From the NCBI RefSeq assembly GCF_001660815.1, contig NZ_LYMI01000006.1, forward strand, positions 46,417 to 110,416: a stretch of 64,000 nucleotides of DNA, in the 5' to 3' direction. Shown piece by piece: positions 53,028 through 61,721 of the stretch. Made by a program: the position numbers and the translations under genes. Under the pieces are notes generated by a model. That model saw only the letters and a program-made list of their open reading frames with translations. It was not told the origin of the DNA and searched no databases. Source of the stretch: Xanthomonas nasturtii. Its GTDB lineage: Bacteria; Pseudomonadota; Gammaproteobacteria; Xanthomonadales; Xanthomonadaceae. The first letter of the stretch is position 1. Every line of letters starts with the position of its first letter.

Positions 53028-54812
53028 GTGGGCCGCACCCTGGTCGGCATGCAAAGCGTTGCCACCCAGCTCCCGATGGACACCCGCAGACAGGCGAAAT
53101 TCCTGTACTGGATGGGATGGCGCGTGACCGAAATTGCGCAGGCCATCGGCGAGAACGAGAAGACTGTACACAGCTGGAAGTCGCGTGACGAGTGGGATCG
53201 CGCAGATAACGTTGAGCGCATCGGCGGAGCACTGGAAGCACGCCTGGTCGTGCTGATCATGAAGCCAGAAAAATCCGGCGGCGACTTCAAGGAAATTTAT
53301 CTGCTGCACCGGCAGCTGGAGCGCCAGGCGCGCATCCAGCGCTACCAGGGCGGCGGCAACGAAGCCGACTTGAATCCAGCGGTGGCCAACCGCAACGCCG
53401 CGCCGAAGAAGAAGCCCAAGCGCAACGACTTCACCGAAGAGCAGGTCGAGCAGCTGACCACGGCGTTCATCGACGGCTGCTTCGACTATCAGCGCGATTG
53501 GTACCGGGCCAGCAACGAGCGCACCCGCGTCATCCTCAAGTCGCGCCAGATCGGTGCCACGTTCTACTTCGCCCGCGAGGCGCTGATCGATGCGCTCACC
53601 ACCGGACGCAATCAGATCTTCCTCAGCGCGTCCAAGGCGCAGGCGCACCTGTTCCGTGGCTACATGCAGCAGTTCGTGCGCGAGACGATCGACGAGACGC
53701 TTTCGGGTGGCGACAGCATCGTGTTCCCCAACGGCGCCGAGTTGTTTTTTCTGGGCACCAATGCGCGCACCGCCCAGGGCTACCACGGCAATTTCTACTT
53801 CGACGAGTTCTTCTGGACCTATGGGTTCAACGAGTTAAACAAGGTCGCTAGCGGCATGGCGATGCACAAGAAGTGGCGCAAGACCTACTTCAGCACGCCA
53901 TCGAGCATGGCCCACGAGGCTTACACGTTCTGGACCGGCGAGCGCCGCAACAAGGGCAAGCCGGCCGCGCAGCGGATTCAGATTGATGTCTCGCATGACG
54001 CGCTGGCCGGTGGTCGCCGCTGCCAGGACCGCGCCTGGCGGCAGATCGTCAACATCCTCGACGCACAGCGCCGTGGTTGCGATCTGTTCGACATCGACGA
54101 GCTGCGCGAGGAATACAGCCCGGACGCCTTCGCCAACCTGTTGATGTGCGAGTTCGTCGACGACGGCGCCAGCATCTTCCCACTGGCGATGCTGCAGCCG
54201 TGCATGGTCGACAGCTGGGTGGAGTGGGGCCAGGACTACAAGCCGTTCGCTGCGCGTCCCTACGGCGATCGCGCGGTGTGGATCGGCTACGACCCGGCCG
54301 AGACGGGCGACACCGCTGGCCTGGTCGTGCTGGCGCCACCGCAGCAGCCCGGCGGCAAGTTCCGGCTGCTGGAGCGCATCCAGTTCCGAGGCATGGACTT
54401 TGCCAAGCAGGCCGCCGAGATCGAGCGCATCACGCGTCGCTACTGGGTGACCTACATCGGGATTGACACCACCGGCATGGGCAGCGGCGTGGCGCAGCTG
54501 GTGAAGCAGTTTTTCCCGAATCTGGTCACCTTCAGCTACTCGCCCGAGGTCAAGACCCGCCTGGTGCTCAAGGCGTTCGACGTGATCCACAACGGCCGGC
54601 TGGAGTTCGACGCCGGTTGGACCGACGTGGCGCAGTCGTTGATGGCCATCCGCAAGACCATGACGGCCAGCGGCCGGCAATCCACCTTCACCGCTGGCCG
54701 CTCGGAAGAGACCGGCCACGCGGACCTTGCTTGGGCACTGTTCCACGCGCTGCAGAACGAACCGCTGGAAGGGCGCACCGCGCGCAACTCCGGCTTCATG
54801 GAGATCTCTTGA
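53028..54812 (+). CDS. P: Large terminase subunit P
   Basis: A 594-residue terminase ATPase/nuclease. The N-terminal HTH region is RRQAKFLYWMGWRVTEIAQA. The ATPase has RVILKSRQIGATFYFAREAL (Walker A-type R-Q-x-G-A/K-T) and GNFYFDEFFWTYG (Walker B, DE). The nuclease part includes VWIGYDPAETGDTAGLVVLA and YIGIDTTGMGSGVAQLV. The listed start is a GTG; ATG 53049 or 53076 would shorten it by 7 or 16 residues. The stop overlaps the portal start (TGATG). Confidence 0.93.
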   Translation: MGRTLVGMQSVATQLPMDTRRQAKFLYWMGWRVTEIAQAIGENEKTVHSWKSRDEWDRADNVERIGGALEARLVVLIMKPEKSGGDFKEIYLLHRQLERQARIQRYQGGGNEADLNPAVANRNAAPKKKPKRNDFTEEQVEQLTTAFIDGCFDYQRDWYRASNERTRVILKSRQIGATFYFAREALIDALTTGRNQIFLSASKAQAHLFRGYMQQFVRETIDETLSGGDSIVFPNGAELFFLGTNARTAQGYHGNFYFDEFFWTYGFNELNKVASGMAMHKKWRKTYFSTPSSMAHEAYTFWTGERRNKGKPAAQRIQIDVSHDALAGGRRCQDRAWRQIVNILDAQRRGCDLFDIDELREEYSPDAFANLLMCEFVDDGASIFPLAMLQPCMVDSWVEWGQDYKPFAARPYGDRAVWIGYDPAETGDTAGLVVLAPPQQPGGKFRLLERIQFRGMDFAKQAAEIERITRRYWVTYIGIDTTGMGSGVAQLVKQFFPNLVTFSYSPEVKTRLVLKAFDVIHNGRLEFDAGWTDVAQSLMAIRKTMTASGRQSTFTAGRSEETGHADLAWALFHALQNEPLEGRTARNSGFMEIS

Positions 54813-55840
54813 TGTTGACCGACCAGCTGCCCGCCACCGCGCCTGCAGCGCCTGCCGTGCCAGCACGCGCCGAGGCCTTTACTTTTGGCGACCCGACGCC
54901 GGTGCTCGATGGGCGCGGCGTGCTGGACTATCTGGAGTGCTGGCAGAACGGGCGCTGGTACGAGCCGCCGGTGGCGCTGGACGGCCTGTCCAAGACTACG
55001 CGCAGCAATCCGTTCCTGCAGTCCGGTCTGATCTTCAAGCGCAACATGCTGGCGCGGACCTTCAAGCCGCACCGGCTGCTGACACGCGAAGCCTTCGAGC
55101 AGCTGTCGCTGGACTGGATCACGCTGGGCAATGGCTACCTTGAGCGCCGTCGCAACCGGCTGGGCGGCGCGCTGTCGCTGACCGCGCCGCTGTCCAAGTA
55201 CGTGCGGCGCGGCATCACCGAGGGCGAGTACTTCCAAGTGCGCACCTGGCACGATGAGCACGTGTTCGAGCCGGGTAGCGTGTTCCAGCTGCGCGAAGCC
55301 GATGTCGATCAGGAACTCTACGGCCTGCCCGAGTGGATGCCGGCGATGCAATCGGCGCTGCTCAACGAGTCGGCCACGCTGTTCCGCCGCAAGTACTACA
55401 ACAACGGCTCGCACGCCGGTTTCATCCTGTACCTGACCGACCCGCAGCAAAGCCAGGAAGATGTGGACGCGCTGCGTAACGCCATGAAGGGCGCCAAGGG
55501 GCCGGGTAACTTCCGCAACCTGTTCCTGTACTCGCCAGGCGGCAACAAGGATGGCTTGAAGCTGATCCCGGTCAGCGAAGTGGCGGCCAAGGACGAGTTC
55601 AGCGGCATCAAAGGCATCACCCGCGACGACATGCTGGCCGCGCTGCGGATCCCGCCGCAGCTCATGGGCATCGTGCCGCAGAATGCCGGCGGTTTCGGCT
55701 CGATCCGCGAGGCCGCTGCCGTTTGGGCCGCCAACGAGCTCGAACCCCTGCAGGCGCGCATGTTGAAGATCAACGACTGGGTGGGCGATGAAGTGATCGC
55801 CTTCACCCCCTACGCGCCGCCAGCGGCGCCACAGCCTTAA
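54812..55840 (+). CDS. Q: Portal protein Q
   Basis: A 342-residue P2 gpQ homologue. AFTFGDPTPVLDGRGVLDYL, SNPFLQSGLIFKRNMLARTF and KYYNNGSHAGFILYLTDPQQ are family blocks; IKGITRDDMLAALRIPPQLM completes it. Forms the DNA entry channel. Coupled to P. Confidence 0.94.
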   Translation: MLTDQLPATAPAAPAVPARAEAFTFGDPTPVLDGRGVLDYLECWQNGRWYEPPVALDGLSKTTRSNPFLQSGLIFKRNMLARTFKPHRLLTREAFEQLSLDWITLGNGYLERRRNRLGGALSLTAPLSKYVRRGITEGEYFQVRTWHDEHVFEPGSVFQLREADVDQELYGLPEWMPAMQSALLNESATLFRRKYYNNGSHAGFILYLTDPQQSQEDVDALRNAMKGAKGPGNFRNLFLYSPGGNKDGLKLIPVSEVAAKDEFSGIKGITRDDMLAALRIPPQLMGIVPQNAGGFGSIREAAAVWAANELEPLQARMLKINDWVGDEVIAFTPYAPPAAPQP

Positions 55841-55859
55841 CCCCACGCAAGACAGCTCA

Positions 55860-56105
55860 ATGCTCAAGAACCTCCGTTGTGGCGACTGCGCCCGCCTGCT
55901 GTGCAAGGCCGGTGCATTCGATGAAATCCAGATTAAGTGCCCGCGTTGCGGCACGCTCAATCACCTGAAGGCCGAGAGCCTCACCTCCGATCGCCGCGAG
56001 CGAATCCAAGAAGGCTCTCACCATGAAAAATCAGCTCCTGCAGGGCGACGCCCTGGCCATCCTGCCCACGCTCGACGCGAACTCGTTCGACGCGCTGATC
56101 ACTGA
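55860..56105 (+). CDS. com: Com-like zinc-finger translational regulator
   Basis: An 81-residue protein: LRCGDCARLLCKAGAFDEIQ and IKCPRCGTLNHLKAESL give CxxC...CxxC, as in phage Mu Com. In Mu, Com binds mom mRNA and exposes its ribosome site. Here it overlaps the start of a DNA methyltransferase gene by 83 bases, so the regulated target is probably that enzyme. The C-terminal residues beyond about 50 lie within the overlap and are poorly conserved. Confidence 0.78.
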   Translation: MLKNLRCGDCARLLCKAGAFDEIQIKCPRCGTLNHLKAESLTSDRRERIQEGSHHEKSAPAGRRPGHPAHARRELVRRADH

Positions 56106-56730
56106 TCCGCCGTATGCCAGCGGCGGTCTCACTGCTGCGGCACGGGCCAAGCCGCCATCGCAGAAGTACGTCCAGGGCGGTGGCGCGCAACTGCACGCCG
56201 ACTTCGTTGGCGACGAGCGCGACCAACGCTCACACCTGAAGTGGATGCACCTGTGGTTGTCCGAGTGCGCGCGTGTGCTCAAGGACGGCGCACCGGTGCT
56301 GCTCTTCACCGACTGGCGGCAGCTGCCGCTGACCACCGACGCGCTACAGATCGCCGGCTTCACTTGGCGCGGCATCACCGTCTGGGACAAAACCGAAGGC
56401 GTGCGGCCCCAACTTGGCCGCTTCCGCAACCAGGCCGAATACATCGTCTGGGGCAGCAAGGGCAACATGCCGCTGGATCGCCGTGCGCCTGTGCTGCCGG
56501 GTGTGATCCGTGCGTCGGTGCGCAAAGCCGACAAGCACCACCTGACTGGTAAACCCACCGAATTGATGCGGCATCTGGTGCGGATCTGCGAGGCGGGTGG
56601 GCGCGTGCTTGATCCGTTTGCTGGCAGCGGAACCACGTTGGTGGCTGCGCAGCTGGAAGGATTCGAGGCGGTCGGGATCGAGATGGATCAAAATTACGCT
56701 GCTGTGACACGACAACGCATTGCGCAATAG
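56023..56730 (+). CDS. Phage DNA (N6-adenine or N4-cytosine) methyltransferase
   Basis: A 235-residue beta-class enzyme: catalytic DPPY near residue 28 (FDALITDPPYASGG) precedes the SAM-binding FAGSGTT near residue 205 (VLDPFAGSGTTLVAAQLEGF). AAGAAGG precedes the ATG at 56023. No restriction endonuclease is linked, so it is probably an orphan phage methylase that masks recognition sites. Overlap with com suggests coupled, Com-dependent expression. Confidence 0.9.
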   Translation: MKNQLLQGDALAILPTLDANSFDALITDPPYASGGLTAAARAKPPSQKYVQGGGAQLHADFVGDERDQRSHLKWMHLWLSECARVLKDGAPVLLFTDWRQLPLTTDALQIAGFTWRGITVWDKTEGVRPQLGRFRNQAEYIVWGSKGNMPLDRRAPVLPGVIRASVRKADKHHLTGKPTELMRHLVRICEAGGRVLDPFAGSGTTLVAAQLEGFEAVGIEMDQNYAAVTRQRIAQ

Positions 56731-56732
56731 CA

Positions 56733-56754
56733 AAGAGCTGCTTATGCAGCTCTT
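56733..56754. terminator. Hairpin between methyltransferase and RloC-like gene
   Basis: AAGAGCTGC and GCAGCTCTT form a perfect 9-bp stem with loop TTAT just after the methyltransferase stop (56730) and 47 bp before the stop of the converging ATPase gene. It could end both transcripts. Confidence 0.55.
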
Positions 56755-56800
56755 CAAGTCCGAATTTTGCAAAAACCAGGTCAGTAAGGTTTCCTGAATT

Positions 56801-59110
56801 TTATCGATAAATAAATTCAAGGGCTAGTCTGCAGTTTGTTCTTAATTCGCCCTCGTCGATCGACGCCAGGTCAATTGCCGGTTCGCCCTCAGCGTGATGG
56901 AAGTGCTTTGCATATTCATTCAAGGCATGAAGCTTAGGAACATAAGCTTTAAGAGCTGCCAATGGCGAATTGGCTGATGACTTGTCGATTTCATTAATGC
57001 ATTCGCCTAGCATCTTGCCACGTTTTACATCATTGGGAAATTGCCTGTGAATAGAAGATTCTACGGCAACCCGAAGCGCGAGAGCTGCCAATTGTTTGTC
57101 CGAATCTTCCTTGGCATCGCGAAATCCCACAATCGCTTTTAAGTTATCCTGATAGAAGCTTGCACATTCTTTGGCCAAGTCTAATAAGCCGAATGTGGAA
57201 TAATCACCTTGTGCAGTTGTAATTTTCACATAAGTTCTTGTTTTAGGTTTCTTAAATTGAGGTATCCGTTCCAAGGAATCATCTAGCGACTGTAAAAAAC
57301 TGGCATCATGAGCCAAAATTATCAATTGCCTGCATTCGACTGCTAGCTTTTTTAAAATTTGGATAGTATGGCTTCTTCTCATTCTGTCCAGACTGCACAT
57401 TGGATCATCGATCACGACGATTTTTGAAGGCAAACCGGGGTCATTCTGGACTTTTGCGATAAAAAAAGCGAAGGCGAGTGCTCGCTTGTCACCTTCGCTC
57501 AACGCTGTCCCAAATGCTGTTCCTTCGTCGCCTGATAGAAGAATGGGTGATTCTCTGAGTTTTAACACGTAGTTGCTGCGTGGTGCCGCCCCCGCGCCGC
57601 GGAAACTCATCCCTAGTTGCTCAATGCTGAGCTTAGTGCCGAACAAATTCAGTAATGTGTTTATCGAATTTTTATAGGTTTCTAGTGTCGTAGTTAGTGA
57701 TGTTGCTAACTCATTTTTTGCTTCGTCTCTCACCTTGGTAAGAGCTTTTATTTCTGCCGTTAAATTATCGTATATAGCTAAAGCTGCGATCCCGCTTGCC
57801 GAGTGGCGATTCACCGCCCCTTTGATCTTGGCAATCTGTAGCTTAAAGCCATCCGCGCTGGCTGCACTAAGTTGGTCTTTATAATTTTTTATATCAGAAT
57901 TCGCCGCTTTCACCATTTGAGCAGACACTGATAATTGTAAATTAATAAAGGACCATTGTCTCTTCGCCTCGGCTCTCTGTTCAGCTGTTCCAATAGACTC
58001 TAGGGGGCGTTGAGCCTTGAATCTGACGAGCGGCAGGATGAAGCTTTTTAAATCATCTACTTTATTTTGAACGGACATAACGTCGTACTGGATAGGGCGA
58101 GCTTTTACCTGCTCATTCCATCCATTAAGTACGGCTATTGCGGTGTCAACTTGTTGGTAATATTCGGCTGACAGCGTATCTCTGAGTTTGTGATTGACTT
58201 GGCTCTCTAATTTTGCGGATTTGTCTCTAAGTGTTTGGTAGGCCTCGTTGAAGTATGCGGCGTATGCGGACGTGAGAGCATTGCCATTTAGCGAGGTCTC
58301 GCAGTACGGACAGGTGTCATTTCTCGTATGCGTAAGGCCATGGCTGAGCCAGTTCGCAAAATCCATGTCATCGTGATCGGATATGTGCTTTTTGACGCGG
58401 GCATTTGCTGTGTCCGAGAGTGATGGAAGGCTTTCGGCCAATATATCGAATAGCGCGTCGATAGAGAACGCTGGAAGCACGGGCTCAACGGCAGCTGGCT
58501 TTTTCCTAATTGCCTCAATATTCGTAGCGGCATCGAGCTTTGCATTGAGTGATGCTAGCTGTGCTGCCGGATCGGCTACTTCAGCTAATGCGACGTAGGT
58601 GGAAAAGCTAAGCCCCTGATGTTGTAGCAAAATGACGCTGGTTTGCTGGCGTTGCTCAGCAGTCTTCTGCGTCAGTTCGCGTTGTGCTTTCTCCTGGCGA
58701 ATTTTTGCACCGACAGAACCTTCGCCGATTGCGAAATCGAGTAGCTTGGCTCGGTGTTCGGCTGTGACTTCTGCGCCAGCATAGACGTTGCGTGCCACGA
58801 ACTCCGCGTCGAACACTAAGATATCCGCTGCGTGGTTATCCCAGCCTTGGTTCCCGAAACTTACGGTGAGAGGCGTTCCATCTACTCCAGTAAAAATCAA
58901 GACAGCGCTTTGGGGCTCGGCGCTGTCCAATGTAGCGCGTCTCCGAATGGCAGCTACATCGTTATCCGCTGAAGCTCTGAGTATTGCTGAGAGTGTTGAT
59001 TTCCCCCGTCCATTCTCACCAAAAAAAAAAGTAACTTTCGCTAACTCAGGACTAGGCCCGGCGTTATGGAAGAGTCCGGTTCCGCTCAATTTTGAGATTT
59101 GCGTAAGCAT
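56801..59110 (-). CDS. AAA_13 ATPase resembling RloC/PrrC anticodon nucleases
   Basis: A 769-residue ABC-type ATPase. Walker A is FGENGRGKST (31-39), the ABC signature LSEGDKR (537-543), Walker B IVVIDDP (564-570) and the H-loop LAHD (599-602). Long helices between are interrupted by C267-PY-C270, like the zinc hook of RloC. The C-terminal part has R680-VAV-E684, the R-x3-E spacing of the PrrC active site, and a downstream His cluster in NEYAKHFHHAEG (736-739). RloC and PrrC cleave tRNA anticodon loops after phage or DNA-damage signals. No restriction-modification partner is seen. It has fewer GC-rich codons than its neighbours, pointing to horizontal acquisition. Confidence 0.75.
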   Translation of the reverse strand: MLTQISKLSGTGLFHNAGPSPELAKVTFFFGENGRGKSTLSAILRASADNDVAAIRRRATLDSAEPQSAVLIFTGVDGTPLTVSFGNQGWDNHAADILVFDAEFVARNVYAGAEVTAEHRAKLLDFAIGEGSVGAKIRQEKAQRELTQKTAEQRQQTSVILLQHQGLSFSTYVALAEVADPAAQLASLNAKLDAATNIEAIRKKPAAVEPVLPAFSIDALFDILAESLPSLSDTANARVKKHISDHDDMDFANWLSHGLTHTRNDTCPYCETSLNGNALTSAYAAYFNEAYQTLRDKSAKLESQVNHKLRDTLSAEYYQQVDTAIAVLNGWNEQVKARPIQYDVMSVQNKVDDLKSFILPLVRFKAQRPLESIGTAEQRAEAKRQWSFINLQLSVSAQMVKAANSDIKNYKDQLSAASADGFKLQIAKIKGAVNRHSASGIAALAIYDNLTAEIKALTKVRDEAKNELATSLTTTLETYKNSINTLLNLFGTKLSIEQLGMSFRGAGAAPRSNYVLKLRESPILLSGDEGTAFGTALSEGDKRALAFAFFIAKVQNDPGLPSKIVVIDDPMCSLDRMRRSHTIQILKKLAVECRQLIILAHDASFLQSLDDSLERIPQFKKPKTRTYVKITTAQGDYSTFGLLDLAKECASFYQDNLKAIVGFRDAKEDSDKQLAALALRVAVESSIHRQFPNDVKRGKMLGECINEIDKSSANSPLAALKAYVPKLHALNEYAKHFHHAEGEPAIDLASIDEGELRTNCRLALEFIYR

Positions 59111-59821
59111 ATTTCACCCCCTGATGAATCCGGAATATCGCCCAGTTCATGTTGCTCGTCAAAGCGCGCGCAATCGTCGCCCCGCCACGCCTGCGGTCTT
59201 CATGGGGCTGTTTCGCTGCATGCCTGTGGGGGCACTCGAGGCCCGGCTCCATTAGTGCGGGCGTCGGTTTGCGGCGGACTGTTTTCCCTGCGAAAGCCTG
59301 CGCCAAAGGTGCCCAGCTGGCACGGCCCTGGTGCTCGGCATCGCAGGTTGCCCCGACCGCAATTTTTGATGTGACCAGCGGGAAGAGGTAATCGGTAATT
59401 AGCCTGCTTGGAACTGTCCTATGTGGCTGATTCGCATGGGGAAAAGATGATTACCTTTTGAGGTGATCTGAGGTAATCCGCAGCTCTGTAAAAAGTAATG
59501 TCATTGATTTTTAAGGCTTTTCTGTCTGGGCAAGATTACCCGATAGAAAGGTAATCAGATTACCTACGAATTACCCTTTTATTACCTTCAATAATTCTTC
59601 TTAAGTTATTGATATTTATAGTTAAATGGCTGGCCGGAAGCAGGTGGTTACCAGAATTACCCAATCCCGATGGTCACTTCTAAATTCAGCTTATGCGCGC
59701 ATTGCCACTGTCCAGACTGCTCATGCCATCGCTCACACGCTCTCCGATGCATGCAGGCACGCCTCTCATGAAACGACCATCCCAGCGCGTTTGGTGAGAG
59801 GCCGGCCTGTTGTCGATCGCT
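59111..59821. other. Non-coding gap upstream of the RloC-like gene
   Basis: 711 bp between the ATPase start and the umuC 3' end. The first 270 bp are GC-rich and show no ribosome sites or convincing genes; the next 280 bp are AT-rich and hold the GGTAAT/ATTACC repeats. Promoter elements of the ATPase gene should lie here. Confidence 0.6.
59386..59662. repeat. Field of GGTAAT(C)/(G)ATTACC repeats
   Basis: At least ten copies in 280 bp: GGTAATC at 59387, 59472 and 59550; GGTAATT at 59394; GATTACC at 59449, 59534 and 59558; AATTACC at 59569 and 59655; ATTACC at 59581; plus GGTTACC at 59646 and GGTGATC at 59462. GGTAATC-A-GATTACC (59550-59564) is a perfect 7-bp palindrome. The clustering is far above chance and looks like iterons or a multi-site operator. 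Confidence 0.8.
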
Positions 59822-61108
59822 TTAGCAGGTAGCGCGGGGCAGGTCTGCCAGCGAGGTGGTGAAGCGGCCGGACAGCAGATCCTGCCGCGATGCCCAGGCG
59901 GGTGAGGCTTGCCAGCCGCTCGCGCCCAGGCCTGCAGTGCCGCGCCCGAAGCGGCGATTGATCGCATCCAAGGTGCTCATCAGCTTGTCGTCGCCGACAC
60001 GCGCCGGCGTGAACAGGTCGCCCTGCAAATCTTCCGGCTTAGCCAAGTCGGCCAGGAAGACGCCGGCCTTTTTGTAGGAAAAGCCCTCGCGCATGAAGCC
60101 CTGAAACAGGCGTCGCACTGTCGTCAGGACGATCCGGCTGTCAGATGTCGCCGATGCAAGGGGGGCGGTTCGCGATGGGTTGTGCTGCGGCGTGCCCGGC
60201 TTGAATGAGTCCGTTTCGGCAAAGATCCCAATCGCGCAGGCGGTTAGCCCACGCATGCGCAGCTTCTCGGTGGCGCGCATGGCGAAGGTGGCCAGCGCAT
60301 CGGCCATGTCTTGCGGATCGGTCACCCACACCCCGAACGATCGGCTGACCATGATCTGCTGGCGATCGGGCTCGATCTCCTCGAGCTCCAAACAGGCGTG
60401 GCCCTGCAGTTCGCGCTGAGTGCGCGCCATCACCACCCCGAACTCAGCCAGCAGGTCGTCTGCAGGCGCGTCACGCAGATCCGCTGCCGTTGCTACACCG
60501 CGTTCCTGCAGGCGAGCACCCCAGCGTCGCCCTACGCCCCACAGGTCGCCGACAGCGGTCGCGCGGAGCACCGCATCTAACTCGCCTGGGTTGAGTGCCG
60601 CCAGGTCACAGACGCCGGCCAGCCCGGCCGGATAGCTGCCGGGCTTACGTGCCGCGTCCTTGGCGACCCGGTTGGCCAGCTTCGCCAGGGTCTTTGTCGG
60701 CGCGATGCCGATGCAGTTGGGGATGCCCGTCCATTGGTGAACGCGCTCGCGTAGGTCGGTGGCCAGCTGCTGGCGATCGCGAATGCCGGTGAGGTCAAGG
60801 AACGATTCGTCGATCGAGTACACCTCCACGCGCGGCGCGGCCTGGCGCAGGATTACGCCGATGCGCGAGGCAATGTCGCCATACAGCCCGAAGTTCGCCG
60901 AGCGCAGCGCAAGCCGGCGGCGCACCGGGGCGGGCACCTTGTGGATCGGTTGCCCCATGGCCACGCCGAGCGCTTTGGCCTCATCCGATCTCGCGATGGC
61001 GCAGCCATCGTTGTTGCTCAGCACGACCAGCGGCCTGCCACGCAGCTCCGGCTGGAACACCCGCTCGCAGCTGGCGTAGAAGTTGTTGCCGTCGATCAGC
61101 GCAAACAT
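59822..61108 (-). CDS. umuC: Error-prone DNA polymerase V catalytic subunit UmuC
   Basis: A 428-residue Y-family polymerase, full length. MFALIDGNNFYASCERVFQP and VVLSNNDGCAIARSDEAKAL hold the first catalytic Asp and the steric gate region, YSIDESFLDL the catalytic D-E pair. The thumb/little-finger and C-terminal DinB-like parts follow (IMVSRSFGVWVTDPQDMADA). With activated UmuD it performs mutagenic translesion synthesis. The start overlaps the umuD stop (TGATG). Confidence 0.95.
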   Translation of the reverse strand: MFALIDGNNFYASCERVFQPELRGRPLVVLSNNDGCAIARSDEAKALGVAMGQPIHKVPAPVRRRLALRSANFGLYGDIASRIGVILRQAAPRVEVYSIDESFLDLTGIRDRQQLATDLRERVHQWTGIPNCIGIAPTKTLAKLANRVAKDAARKPGSYPAGLAGVCDLAALNPGELDAVLRATAVGDLWGVGRRWGARLQERGVATAADLRDAPADDLLAEFGVVMARTQRELQGHACLELEEIEPDRQQIMVSRSFGVWVTDPQDMADALATFAMRATEKLRMRGLTACAIGIFAETDSFKPGTPQHNPSRTAPLASATSDSRIVLTTVRRLFQGFMREGFSYKKAGVFLADLAKPEDLQGDLFTPARVGDDKLMSTLDAINRRFGRGTAGLGASGWQASPAWASRQDLLSGRFTTSLADLPRATC

Positions 61109-61587
61109 CAGCGGCCAGCGCGGGCGTGGGTGCGGGTCACCTGTCGGACGACGCCAACCACGGCGAACACCTCCACCTCCGTCCCTGGCGCCAAGACAAT
61201 CGGCGCGCAGTGCGGGCTGCTGCTGTGCAGCTCGATGTGGTCAGACGCGACCTGCAGGATCTTGCAGACTGGCTGATTGCCGTCCCAGATGGCCAGCACC
61301 ATGTCGCCGTTGATCGGGCGCACCGAGCGGTCCACCACAAGGATGTCGCCGTCGCAGACCCCGGCGAGAAGCATGCTCCAGCCCTCAGCGCGGTAGAGGA
61401 ATGTGGCCGGCGGGTTGCGGATCAGCACCTGGTTCAGATCGAGCTCGTCATCCTGAAAGTCCTCGGCAGGCGAGGGGAAGCCGAGCTGGATCCGAAGCGC
61501 GCTAACCGGCAGCCGCAAAGGCGCAGGATCAATACAGGCCGGCCCAAGTGGGCGGGCATAGGTATAGGGTAGAGGGAGGGACGACAT
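61108..61587 (-). CDS. umuD: UmuD-type S24 peptidase, polymerase V accessory
   Basis: A 159-residue UmuD. RLPVSALRIQLGFPSPAEDF precedes the core; AEGWSM holds the catalytic Ser and VCKIL the Lys. In E. coli UmuD the cleavage dipeptide before FPSPA is Cys-Gly; here it is Leu-Gly, and GDSM reads GWSM. The umuD-umuC order and overlap are canonical. A LexA box lies 52 bp upstream. Confidence 0.88.
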   Translation of the reverse strand: MSSLPLPYTYARPLGPACIDPAPLRLPVSALRIQLGFPSPAEDFQDDELDLNQVLIRNPPATFLYRAEGWSMLLAGVCDGDILVVDRSVRPINGDMVLAIWDGNQPVCKILQVASDHIELHSSSPHCAPIVLAPGTEVEVFAVVGVVRQVTRTHARAGR

Positions 61588-61638
61588 GACGCGAACTCTC
61601 GCGGGCAGAAGTCTCAGATGTCGAGACGGCCTGTGAAG

Positions 61639-61653
61639 TTAGCAAAATTACTA
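61639..61653. promoter_or_regulatory. LexA box of umuDC
   Basis: TTAGCAAAATTACTA fits TTAG-N6-TACTA, the LexA-binding consensus known from Xylella and Xanthomonas, with an extra dyad (TTAG...CTAA). It is 52 bp upstream of the umuD start, so the operon should be SOS-regulated. Confidence 0.8.
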
Positions 61654-61721
61654 AGCGGGGCGTTGTCATAACGCCTGCTTGCAATGAATCCCCTATCTCA
61701 AAGCATCCTTGGTTACGAGCA

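Noticed and set aside
59149..59391. 80-codon plus-strand frame upstream of the RloC-like gene
   Set aside because: No ribosome site, no recognisable motif, and compositional features of random GC-rich DNA.
59386..59662. CRISPR array
   Set aside because: The repeats are only 6-7 bp, in both orientations and unevenly spaced, so they are not CRISPR repeats. No cas genes are present.
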